From positions 21,654-85,653 of the forward strand of contig DAONTI010000017.1 in the NCBI GenBank assembly GCA_035411585.1: a stretch of DNA of 64,000 nucleotides, written 5' to 3'. The position numbers and the translations under genes were made by a program. This DNA comes from MWDV01 sp002070715 (GTDB taxonomy: Bacteria; Verrucomicrobiota; Verrucomicrobiia; Limisphaerales; MWDV01). Of this stretch, positions 45,801 through 52,763 are shown piece after piece. The notes beneath the pieces are model-generated. The model saw nothing but the letters and a program-made list of their open reading frames with translations, was not told where the DNA came from and made no database searches. Each line of letters begins with the position of its first letter. Within the stretch, counting starts at the first letter, position 1.

Positions 45801-46191
45801 AGCGCTCGCTGGAATTGAGGCGCTGACGCCCGCCGACTTTCCGTTGTCGCTCACCACCAGTCACTATACACAAATCACTGTCCGCGGCGTGGATGTGTTC
45901 AAGCCGCAGACCGGTGAAGTCGTCAGCGACGGGGCCGACGGCATCGCGTGCTGGTTTATTGATACGGATTACAACGAGGAGAGTTTCTTCGTGCGACAGG
46001 CGTATTTCCTCGGCACCAACGATCCTTATTCGGCCCTGAAAACCACCCTCAAGGCGGAAATCAATGCCGACGCCTGGGCCACCTTGCGCAGCGACACTTC
46101 CCGCCCGTTCGAGAGGCCGAAGAAGGGCCGCATCGCCGTGAAGGTCATCAACCACCTCGGGGATGAAGTCATGAAGGTTTTCAAGGTCTAG
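42862..46191 (+). CDS. type III-like DNA methyltransferase (Mod), RM system 2, with two in-frame insertions
   Basis: The 1109-residue frame is open throughout. Motif IV DPPY (CIYLDPPYGIKF, about 177-188) precedes motif I LDPTCGSGTTAYVA (about 471-484), the beta-class order. The region between holds the recognition domain, AT-richer at 43690-44230. A PLD/helicase-like C-terminal part ends RIAVKVINHLGDEVMKVFKV. Two segments look foreign: residues 94-124 (low-complexity, Ser/Gly/Ala-rich) and 851-1002, a nonsense-like Gly/Arg/Ser-rich stretch that is really a four-helix-bundle ORF read in another frame. Both keep the frame open, so the protein may be made with bulges or may be impaired. It partners the upstream Res. 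Confidence 0.83.
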   Translation: MSRKVKSHKSVETLKHREAKRKNIPTAEYQSVLKPEDATPRPLKYPRNPDLDPQLVWRGKDEQDWSDLVVPAPPLYIQEKIHPKILIDDLLRESAANGQRPVASGKSANEAGQSPATSHQTLFTELFADFNGIPKGADKTEFYAHDQNWSNRMILGDSLQVMASLAEREGLRGKVQCIYLDPPYGIKFNSNFQWSTTSRDVKDGKADHITREPEQVKAFRDTWRDGIHSYLTYLRDRLTVARDLLKESGSIFVQIGDENVHRVRAVMDEVFGEDNFLSQISFKKTGYQAALNLPNNFDYILWYASSRQNLKFRRPYMDKLDSSAFVGQDIWLDDREGERRRLTSVEKRDLTSFNPNNIFRHKPPESAGASARDEKLHFRGRELHPKDGKHYSTHPNGMGRLRMADRLLLMGNSLRYIEYLSGFSITPQTNVWLDTVVSGFNDPQIYVVQTTDKVIQRCLLMSTDPGDLVLDPTCGSGTTAYVAEQWGRRWVTIDTSRVALALARARIMGARYPYYLLADSREGQIKEAEVTRSVPSSAPTYGNISLGFVYERVPHITLKSIANNTEIDVIWEKFEAKLAPLRDDLTHALPAGWLAAYRAKQKYTAEVPPEIAEWEVPREPSANWSSEAKALVAEFWKLRIARQKEIDASIAAKADFEYLYDKPYEDKSKVRVAGPFTVESLSPHRMLGVDENDELLDPLKEDSPEYGAKQSFPQMILENLKTAGVQQAHKEDRITFTSLTPWPGALVCAEGRYMEGEQEKRAAIFIGPEFGTVQRADLVAAAREAGDAGFEVLIACAFNYEAHATEFSKLGRIPVLKARMNADLHMAGELKNTGKGNLFVIFGEPDVAVTSGLWLVARGGRLVANYECIKELSGLGSLEEINRLGATDLRGFKRLSAGRTLRSDQSGAAGGDIGAVQYRGRSGQNGDGRISSESERGSRLAGGGGDAVVDRASSGDAAGGSAERTPAAIGGNRQNAQRTQALAGIEALTPADFPLSLTTSHYTQITVRGVDVFKPQTGEVVSDGADGIACWFIDTDYNEESFFVRQAYFLGTNDPYSALKTTLKAEINADAWATLRSDTSRPFERPKKGRIAVKVINHLGDEVMKVFKV
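43141..43233 (+). mobile_element. ORF-less insertion relic inside RM2 mod (IVS-like)
   Basis: About 93 nt (31 codons) interrupt the conserved junction between LIDDLLRES and LFADFNGIP. The ends carry GGCCAGTGGCCAGC on the left and CACCAGCCACCAGCCACC on the right, i.e. inverted copies of a TGGCTGGTGG-type motif. The right end resembles that of the 45412-45865 insert (ATAGTG followed by TGGTGG on the complementary strand). No ORF remains. Boundaries are approximate; the element class is inferred from its larger relative in the same gene. Confidence 0.6.
45412..45865 (+). mobile_element. IVS-like insertion carrying a four-helix-bundle ORF inside RM2 mod
   Basis: The segment separates FVIFGEPDVAV from ITVRGVDVFKPQTGEV, which should be nearly contiguous in the methyltransferase. 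The left edge AGTGGCTTGTGGCTCGTGG and the right edge, read on the complement as AGTGACTGGTGGTGAGC, form imperfect terminal inverted repeats. Inside is a complete four-helix-bundle ORF in a different frame. The mod frame also stays open across it. Exact ends cannot be fixed by eye. Confidence 0.72.
45458..45826 (+). CDS. four-helix-bundle protein (23S rRNA intervening-sequence / S23 family) nested in mod
   Basis: The 122-residue product starts MNALKSYQDLAVWKKSIDWV and shows the family hallmarks FGLTSQVRRAAISVPSNIAEG, TGEFLQSLSVARGSLAEVETQ and an amphipathic helix at the end. Proteins of this family are encoded in intervening sequences of 23S rRNA in spirochaetes and others, and related Avd proteins help diversity-generating retroelements bind RNA. 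Here it is read in the +1 frame relative to the surrounding methyltransferase, over about 370 nt. The ATG follows a GGAGG stretch some 17 nt upstream. Role unknown; RNA binding is inferred from the family. Confidence 0.88.
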   Translation: MNALKSYQDLAVWKKSIDWVQQIYVVSKGFPPEERFGLTSQVRRAAISVPSNIAEGAARTGTGEFLQSLSVARGSLAEVETQLLIARRLEMLREDQLNGLLQQSAEIGKMLSGLKRSLELRR

Positions 46192-46196
46192 CCGGC

Positions 46197-48272
46197 ATGG
46201 AATTCCGCATTGCCGACACCTTTACGGAGAGCCTCGCACGATTGACGGGGGACGAGCAAAAAGCCGCTAAAACGACGGCGTTCGATTTGCAGATGAATCC
46301 GGCCAGTCCCGGTCTCCGTTTCCATCGGCTCGACCAGGCGAAGGACAAAAACTTCTGGTCAGTGCGCGCGAGCGGGGATCTGCGGCTCATCGTGCACAGG
46401 ACTCAAAGCAGCCTGTTGCTCTGTTACGTGGATCACCACGACCAGGCTTACGATTGGGCGGAACGACGCAAACTGGAAACCCACCCGAAAACCGGAGCTG
46501 CGCAGTTGGTGGAAATCCGCGAAACCGTGAAGGAAATTTTCGTTCCGGTTTATGTGCCGGCGGAAACGCCGGCCCCACCCAAGCCCCGCCTTTTTGCGGA
46601 TCGGTCCGACGAGGAGCTGCTGAGTTACGGGGTGCCGGTTGCGTGGTTGAACGACGTGCGCCAAGCCACCGAAGACACGCTGTTGCAATTGGCGGACCGT
46701 CTGCCGGCTGAAGCCGCTGAAGCCTTGCTGGAGCTGGCCACCGGAGGCAAGCCGCGTCCGGCAGCCGCACCGCCGCCCAGCGCCAGCCCATTCGATCATC
46801 CCGATGCCCAACGCCGCTTCCGCATCATGACCAATCTCGAGGAATTGCAGCAGGCGCTGGAGTTTCCGTGGGAGAAGTGGACGGTCTTTTTGCATCCGGA
46901 GCAACGGGAGTGGGTGGAACGCGACTACGCAGGACCGGCGCGCGTCGTCGGCTCCGCCGGCACCGGGAAAACCATTGTCGCGCTGCATCGGGCCGCCCAC
47001 TTGGCGCGGGTTCACCCGGAGGCGCGTGTTCTGTTGACTACTTTTTCCGATACGCTGGCGAACGCTTTGCATACGAAATTGAAACGCCTGTTGACTGGGG
47101 CACCCCGCCTGGCTGAACGCATTGAGGTTCGCTCGTTCCGTTCCATTGGCCGGCGCCTTTACCAAATGCACGTCGGCCCGGCGACCCTGGCCCCGGCGCC
47201 AGTGATTCGGGAGGTGATCCAGACGGCCGCAGCGGCGGTGCCGGGGCACAAGTTCAGTTTGCGTTTCCTCCTGGCGGAATGGGAACAAATCGTTGACGCC
47301 TGGCAGTTGACCGATTGGGAGGCCTATCGCGACGTGGCGCGTCTGGGCCGGAAAACCCGGCTCGCGGAGGCGCAACGCGCGGTGTTGTGGTCCATCTACG
47401 AACGCGTGCGGGCGGAATTGAAAGCGCGCGGGCTGATCACGGAAGCCGGTCTGTTCACCGAATTGGCCGGGGTGCTGGCCCGGCGCCCGAATCCACCCTT
47501 TGACTTTGTGGTGGTGGACGAGGCGCAGGATCTGAGCGTGGCGAACTTGCGCTGCTTCGCCGCCCTGGGAGGACAACGGGCCAACGCGCTCTTTTTCGCC
47601 GGCGACCTCGGCCAGCGCATCTTTCAGCAACCGTTCTCGTGGAAATCTCTGGGCGTGGACATTCGCGGTCGCTCCCGCACCCTGCGGGTTAATTACCGCA
47701 CCTCGCACCAAATCCGAACGGAAGTGGACCGGCTCCTCGCACGGGAGATCGCTGATGTGGACGGCTACCGTCAAGACCGCAGCGATACGGTTTCCGTCTT
47801 CAATGGGCCGCCGCCGGTCATTCGCGTGTTCAAATCGGAACGCGAGGAAACGGAATTCGTCGGCCAGTGGTTGGCAGCCCAAGCGGAAGGCGGGGTGTTG
47901 CCGCACGAGTTCGGCGTTTTTGTTCGTTCGTCGGCGCAGCTGGAGCGCGCGCGCGCCGCTGTGGCGGCGGCAGGGATGCCGTTCAAGGTCCTGGACGAAC
48001 ACGTCGAAGTTACCAGCGGTCATGTCTCGCTCAGCACGATGCACCTGGCCAAAGGGCTGGAGTTTCGCGCGGTCGCGGTGATGGCTTGCGATGATGAGGT
48101 TATTCCCTCACAAGAACGCATCGAGGTGGTTGGTGACGATGCGGACCTCCAGGAAATTTACGACACCGAACGCTATCTGCTTTATGTGGCGTGCACACGC
48201 GCGCGGGATCACCTGCTGGTGTCCGGCGTTGAACCCGCCTCGGAATTTCTCGATGACTTGCGCCAACACTGA
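46197..48272 (+). CDS. fusion of a RelE/ParE-like domain with a UvrD/Rep-type helicase
   Basis: The 691-residue protein begins with about 95 residues of RelE/ParE-toxin-like fold (FTESLARLTGDEQKAAKT, PGLRFHRLDQAKDKNFWSVR, LRLIVHRTQSSLLLCYVDHH). After a Pro-rich linker comes a superfamily 1 helicase: VGSAGTGKT (Walker A, near 260), VVVDEAQDLS (motif II), NYRTSHQIR (motif IV), STMHLAKGLEFRAV (motif V) and LYVACTRARDHLLV (motif VI). It starts 5 nt after RM2 mod and is probably part of that operon, as a third subunit acting on DNA. Typical UvrD 2B insertions are reduced. Toxin activity is unproven. Confidence 0.85.
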   Translation: MEFRIADTFTESLARLTGDEQKAAKTTAFDLQMNPASPGLRFHRLDQAKDKNFWSVRASGDLRLIVHRTQSSLLLCYVDHHDQAYDWAERRKLETHPKTGAAQLVEIRETVKEIFVPVYVPAETPAPPKPRLFADRSDEELLSYGVPVAWLNDVRQATEDTLLQLADRLPAEAAEALLELATGGKPRPAAAPPPSASPFDHPDAQRRFRIMTNLEELQQALEFPWEKWTVFLHPEQREWVERDYAGPARVVGSAGTGKTIVALHRAAHLARVHPEARVLLTTFSDTLANALHTKLKRLLTGAPRLAERIEVRSFRSIGRRLYQMHVGPATLAPAPVIREVIQTAAAAVPGHKFSLRFLLAEWEQIVDAWQLTDWEAYRDVARLGRKTRLAEAQRAVLWSIYERVRAELKARGLITEAGLFTELAGVLARRPNPPFDFVVVDEAQDLSVANLRCFAALGGQRANALFFAGDLGQRIFQQPFSWKSLGVDIRGRSRTLRVNYRTSHQIRTEVDRLLAREIADVDGYRQDRSDTVSVFNGPPPVIRVFKSEREETEFVGQWLAAQAEGGVLPHEFGVFVRSSAQLERARAAVAAAGMPFKVLDEHVEVTSGHVSLSTMHLAKGLEFRAVAVMACDDEVIPSQERIEVVGDDADLQEIYDTERYLLYVACTRARDHLLVSGVEPASEFLDDLRQH

Positions 48273-48444
48273 GTTTTTCTCCGACCGGATGCGGGTTCCG
48301 CCTTGCAGATGAAAGGCTTGGTGGAGATAGGGCAAAGATGCTCCGGATGCGCGGATTTCGCCATGTGCCTGGCAAAAGGAGATCGGGAAATGGGCGCTTA
48401 CCCGGCACGGTCAGCTTAAAACGCAATCCGCGACGGCTCTCCAC

Positions 48445-51138
48445 TCATTCAGACTGGATTTCTACAATCGCGCCGACACCGCGATAGCGTTCGGGGTGGC
48501 AAGTCAGAATCAAAATTTGCAGCTGTTCTGCCGCAGTTTGCAGTAAATCAAGCACCCGCTGTTGGCGTTGTTCGTCCGTGTTCACCAAGACGTCGTCGAG
48601 AACGACCAGTTTATGACCGTCGGCTGACACTTCGCTCGCCACAGCCAGACGCAGACACAGGAGCAGTTGCTCTTTCGCGCCCTGCGAGAGATTGGCAAAG
48701 GCAATCACCTGCTTGCGATCAGTGCCGATCCCGGCGATTTGAAGTTGTTCGTCGAGATAGACACGACGCTCGTAGTCATGGGAAATTTCCGCAAAATTGC
48801 CCGACAATCGGGCTTCAAGCGGGCCGAGCACGGCTTGGGTCGCTTTCTGCTCCCGGAATTGAATCAGATCGTGCGCCAGTCGCGCCGCCCAACCCTCGCT
48901 GCGCAAACGTTCGATTTGTTGGCGCAGGATGGTTTCGCGTTCTTCCAGCGACACCAATTTCGAGTAGAGCCCTTCGGCGCCGCGCGTTTGCAGGGCGCCT
49001 TCCAGTTTGTGCAACTCGCTTTCTCGTTCCTCCAACTCCTGCCGGACTTGCTCATGGGCGGCAGCTGCGCGTTTGTTCCGTTCGGGTAATTTGTCCGCAT
49101 CTGGTGGCAGAGCTTTTTTTGCCTGATCGCGCCGCGCTTCCGCGCTGACGAACGCACTCTGGGCCTCCGATTTTGCCTGGTCCATGCCTTGGGGATAGCG
49201 CATCCGCAAATCGCTGATTTGTTGTTCGAGCGCGGACATCGCGCCGGCGTGTTTGGTCTTGTCCCTCTCTGCTTGAGCTCGTTTTTCGCCCAAGTCCTCG
49301 CTGATCCGGCGCTGCTTCTTTAATTCTTGGGTCGCGGCGGTTTGTGCTTCTTGTGCCTTGTTCCAAGCGACGTTCAGCTGTTCGGCATTCGCCTCAAGAG
49401 CGGCGCTAGACATTCCGATTTCTTCAGCGTTGGGCGCGAGGGTGTCCCGCAACGCCTTGGCTTGACGCTCGAGGCTGGCGAGTTCCGACTGCAATTCGGT
49501 CAAAGAATCGAAATCTTCCAAAACGTCGACCAGCCTATCGTCCGCCGTTTTGATTTCTTTTTGTAGAGTACTGCCGCGGGCCACGGCCACCTCGGCCTCG
49601 CGCAACGACGGACATTCCACCGCGGACAGTTGTTCGCGCAAAGATTTACGCTTTTTTTCGAGTTCCGTCTCCAGCGTGCTCAACTCCGTTGCCCCGGAAC
49701 GAATGTGCAAGCGTCCCCAGCCGCGCAACAGCAACTCCAGGCTCTGCGGAGCGTGAACGGTTTCCGTCACCCCGGCCGACAGCTTCAGCTCTTCGGATAC
49801 GCCCGCACGCGTGACTGTCAGTCGGGCCGCGGTTTCTGGCTGCAGTTCGATGGTCAAGCCGATGGCTTCGAGTTTGATCTCGAGATCGCGAATGTTTGCG
49901 CTTAAATCCTGAAGCTTCTTCAGTTTGGCGGCTGTTACCTTGGGTACCTTCTCCAGCTCCATCCGCAACTTGTGCAGGTTCTCAGATTGCCGTGCGGCCT
50001 TCTGCACCAGTTTGGTCAGCTCCGTTTTCCGTCGCTCACTCTCGTGAAGTTTTAGCAGGTTGTTCGTGCGTTCACGCCGCTCGCTCAGCGTTTTCACTTG
50101 GTCGGATACGGCATCAACTTTTCGCTCGGCTTCCGCGAGGTGCTGCCGGGCTGCCTGTTCCTTGTTCAATGCGTCGTTCAATGCGTCCGTAGCGCCTGCA
50201 AACTCGGACTTTGCCTCCTCCAGCTTCCCCGTCAGCTTGTTCAACTGATCCAAGTCCCGGCTGACCGCGTGCAACTTATCCTTCGCGGTGTCCAGTTCGC
50301 TCTCACACTGCCGCAACTTTGCCAACTGCAGCTCGGCCGCAGAGGCTTGGGCGCGAAGTTCGTTGGCCTCTTGCTCCCGGCCTTTCAACTCGTTTTGAAG
50401 CGACTCAAGCCGGGGGGCGAGTTCAGCAAACTGGCGTTGAAGCGCTTCCAATTCCGATCGCTGTTGCAGGACTTGTTTCTTGTCAGCTTCGATTTTCCTT
50501 AGCTCGTCCTCAAGCCGGTTAAGTTCCCCACCTGCCTTGGATTTTCCGGTAGGCGTGAATGATTCCGCGTATTTCTCCCATAGTGCCTTCTGCAACTGTT
50601 TGATTACGGGATCAATCTCCACCCGTGCGAGCCGGGTTTTAATGATTTGCCCGTTTTCTCCGTCCCAAGCCGGCCATTCGGTGGTTTCGCCTTGTCTCGC
50701 CCACAAGAAACCAAGCATCCCCCAGTGCGCCGCCTTGGTGGCGCCCCGCCCGGGCACGCCCGCGCGCAAAAGTGCTTGCACCCGGGCATCGGCCGCGTCG
50801 CCATCGGCCATCAGTTGCCAGTCGTTTCCGCGCCACTCACTAAACTGGCTGGACGGATGGTTCAAGAAGCGTTTTTCGATCCGGTACTTGGTGCCGGCAA
50901 ATTCAAAGACCACGGTAATCCGTGGCGTGAGATCGCTGCCGATAGGTTGCAGTGCGCAGATCTCTGCGTCTTTACATGTGTGCTTGTCAAACAACGCCCG
51001 GGCGGCAGCGCGCAGGAAAGTGCTCTTGCCGGTTTCATTTGGCGCAGCCAGCACGTTGATGCCAATTCGCAGCGGTCCAATGGTTGCCTTCTGCCGAAAC
51101 GAGCCGACATGCTCAAGTTGAATGGATTCAATAATCAC
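48445..51138 (-). CDS. SbcC/YhaN-like SMC-type ATPase
   Basis: The 897-residue protein starts MIIESIQLEHVGSFRQ and has Walker A PNETGKST (33-40), two long coiled-coil stretches, and C-terminal ABC signature LSQGAKEQLLLCLRL with Walker B KLVVLDDVLVNTD, then ILTCHPER. It is an SMC/Rad50-type ATPase that with an SbcD-like nuclease would process DNA ends or hairpins. It lacks a clear CxxC zinc hook and is smaller than E. coli SbcC, fitting the YhaN-like subgroup. Its ATG overlaps the end of the sbcD-like gene by 4 nt (51135-51138), so the nuclease is upstream in the operon. Confidence 0.87.
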   Translation of the reverse strand: MIIESIQLEHVGSFRQKATIGPLRIGINVLAAPNETGKSTFLRAAARALFDKHTCKDAEICALQPIGSDLTPRITVVFEFAGTKYRIEKRFLNHPSSQFSEWRGNDWQLMADGDAADARVQALLRAGVPGRGATKAAHWGMLGFLWARQGETTEWPAWDGENGQIIKTRLARVEIDPVIKQLQKALWEKYAESFTPTGKSKAGGELNRLEDELRKIEADKKQVLQQRSELEALQRQFAELAPRLESLQNELKGREQEANELRAQASAAELQLAKLRQCESELDTAKDKLHAVSRDLDQLNKLTGKLEEAKSEFAGATDALNDALNKEQAARQHLAEAERKVDAVSDQVKTLSERRERTNNLLKLHESERRKTELTKLVQKAARQSENLHKLRMELEKVPKVTAAKLKKLQDLSANIRDLEIKLEAIGLTIELQPETAARLTVTRAGVSEELKLSAGVTETVHAPQSLELLLRGWGRLHIRSGATELSTLETELEKKRKSLREQLSAVECPSLREAEVAVARGSTLQKEIKTADDRLVDVLEDFDSLTELQSELASLERQAKALRDTLAPNAEEIGMSSAALEANAEQLNVAWNKAQEAQTAATQELKKQRRISEDLGEKRAQAERDKTKHAGAMSALEQQISDLRMRYPQGMDQAKSEAQSAFVSAEARRDQAKKALPPDADKLPERNKRAAAAHEQVRQELEERESELHKLEGALQTRGAEGLYSKLVSLEERETILRQQIERLRSEGWAARLAHDLIQFREQKATQAVLGPLEARLSGNFAEISHDYERRVYLDEQLQIAGIGTDRKQVIAFANLSQGAKEQLLLCLRLAVASEVSADGHKLVVLDDVLVNTDEQRQQRVLDLLQTAAEQLQILILTCHPERYRGVGAIVEIQSE

Positions 51139-52346
51139 TGGGCCTCCTGCAAGTTTTGCAGCAGTAACTGCCGCGCGAGTTCAAAGTGCTTGGCTTCGAG
51201 TGCAAGCGGATCCAGATGGGCGGCCGCCAACAGCCGGTCTTTATCCGCCGGTGTCAAAGGTTCGGATGAATCGAAATCATGGCCAGTCCCGACGGTGAGC
51301 GCGGAAAGTTGGCTTAAATCCGCAAGTACTTGTCCCAGAATCGGGTGTTGGCCTTTGAGGGAATCCAACTCTGCCGTTGAAAGCGCGAGACTGCTGTCAT
51401 CCTGTAGTTGAGCGAACGGAAACGGCTTTAGCAAATCATCGAGCCGGCGCCGCGTGTCCGCCAGCACGTCTCTCTCAGCCGATCCATGCATCCGGACGCG
51501 CAGGACAGTCGTATTTGGGCGTGCGCTCCAGTTCGTCACTGCGGCCTGCAATTGTTGGCCGGCTGCCTCCACATTCAGAAAATCGAAATCGAGAGTGTGC
51601 CAGTCGAGCGTTGCGACGTGCATTTTCTCGATCTGCGGCGACTGGCCGCGCTGGCTGATTTCGATCAGCGCGACAAAGCCGGCATGAGCCTGATCGAATT
51701 CATCGGGTTCGGGCGTGCCGGGCATGAGCAGGCGGCCGTCGTCGTTCAGGAGCCAGTTATGCCAGTGGCCGACCGCGAGGTAGTCAAGCTGTGCGCGCGA
51801 AGCGGCGTTGAGTGCAATCGGGAAATCGTTCGGTTCGTGCTTGCCGGGAATGGCCAGCGCTCCATGGGTGATGCCGATCCGAATCCGGTCGGCGGGGACC
51901 GAGTTGGCCAGGTCGCTGAGTTTCAGACTCGGATCAATCGAGGAATTTTTTTGCTGCAATGGCGAAGCAAGCAAATAACCGCCGCCCACTTCCTTCACTT
52001 CCGGCTGACGAAACACATGGACGTTCGCTGGAGCAGCGAGAAAACTGGGGCGATTCCAAACCGAACCCGGTCCGATGAACGGATCGTGATTGCCGGGTAG
52101 AATGAACACGGGCACATCCTTAAATTCCTTAAATACCGCCACTGCCGAATGAACCGTCGCTTCATCCACCTCGTTGTCCTCAAACAAATCGCCGGCAATG
52201 ACAAACGCATCCACTCCGCGGTCGCGTGCAACTTGGAGCGCACGCCGCAAAGTTTCAAATCGGACCCGCCGCAGTTCATCAGCCTTGTCACCGAACTGCT
52301 TGAAGCTTTTGCCAAGCTGCCAGTCAGCACTGTGGAGAAGTTTCAC
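51135..52346 (-). CDS. SbcD/YhaO-like DNA exonuclease, calcineurin-type metallophosphoesterase
   Basis: With the GTG at 52346 (VKLLHSADWQLG) the protein has 403 residues; the TTG at 52376 adds ten residues without support. Metal-binding motifs are in order: HSADWQLG, IAGDLFEDN, ILPGNHD, GITHGAL and GHWHNW. These are the Mre11/SbcD phosphoesterase motifs binding two Mn2+ ions. It should nick or degrade DNA ends with the ATPase encoded directly downstream. It converges on RM2, and with it the pair forms a DNA-processing module next to the restriction island. The C-terminal 100 residues are less conserved and may contact the ATPase. Confidence 0.87.
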   Translation of the reverse strand: MKLLHSADWQLGKSFKQFGDKADELRRVRFETLRRALQVARDRGVDAFVIAGDLFEDNEVDEATVHSAVAVFKEFKDVPVFILPGNHDPFIGPGSVWNRPSFLAAPANVHVFRQPEVKEVGGGYLLASPLQQKNSSIDPSLKLSDLANSVPADRIRIGITHGALAIPGKHEPNDFPIALNAASRAQLDYLAVGHWHNWLLNDDGRLLMPGTPEPDEFDQAHAGFVALIEISQRGQSPQIEKMHVATLDWHTLDFDFLNVEAAGQQLQAAVTNWSARPNTTVLRVRMHGSAERDVLADTRRRLDDLLKPFPFAQLQDDSSLALSTAELDSLKGQHPILGQVLADLSQLSALTVGTGHDFDSSEPLTPADKDRLLAAAHLDPLALEAKHFELARQLLLQNLQEAQ

Positions 52347-52655
52347 GACGCCATTACACAGGATTACCCAAGGCAATGCAAGCCGCGTTGGATATGGAGT
52401 GAGGTTCTTTTATCCTCCCGGCGTGGCTCATCGTCATAGGCACCCGCGGGGGGTCCCGCAACCAGTGCCCTGTGGCTGCTCCGGTCGCGCCGTTCCGCAC
52501 CTCTGCCACCTGAGCGGCCTGCTCCTTCACCTGCTCGATTGCCTGGATTTGGCTTGAGCCGGACCAGTTCCATTGTTACCCGGCTCATTTTCCCTTTCAG
52601 TGGGTGCGCAGAATTTGGTTGAGGAACGCTGGGGATTTTACATTTTGAAGGCAAC
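52347..52655. other. gene-free stretch between the nuclease pair and the channel
   Basis: About 310 nt between divergent genes. Short frames exist on both strands but none shows a domain. Promoters for both directions should be here. Nothing repeated or structured was found. Confidence 0.45.
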
Positions 52656-52763
52656 ATGGCGCGCTACGTTTCTCTTCACAACATGCTGCGGCGGACCGGC
52701 TCGGCGCTGGGCGGATTCACCGATGTTCAACCGAACCCGGGGGAGGCCGGGGGATGCCAATGA
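52656..52763 (+). CDS. possible 35-codon leader ORF overlapping the channel start
   Basis: An ATG at 52656 opens a 35-residue frame (MARYVSLHNMLRRTGSALGG, then 15 more) whose TGA overlaps the likely channel ATG at 52760 in an ATGA arrangement. That could couple translation, or it could be chance. There is no recognisable domain. Low confidence. Confidence 0.3.
   Translation: MARYVSLHNMLRRTGSALGGFTDVQPNPGEAGGCQ

Noticed and set aside
46359..48044. 561-codon minus-strand frame
   Set aside because: Antisense of the RelE-UvrD helicase gene; no domain.
33773..48272. Gabija system (GajA OLD nuclease plus GajB UvrD helicase)
   Set aside because: Both protein types are present, but they are 11 kb apart in different RM operons, the OLD-like protein has a weak TOPRIM, and the helicase has a RelE-like extension not known for GajB.
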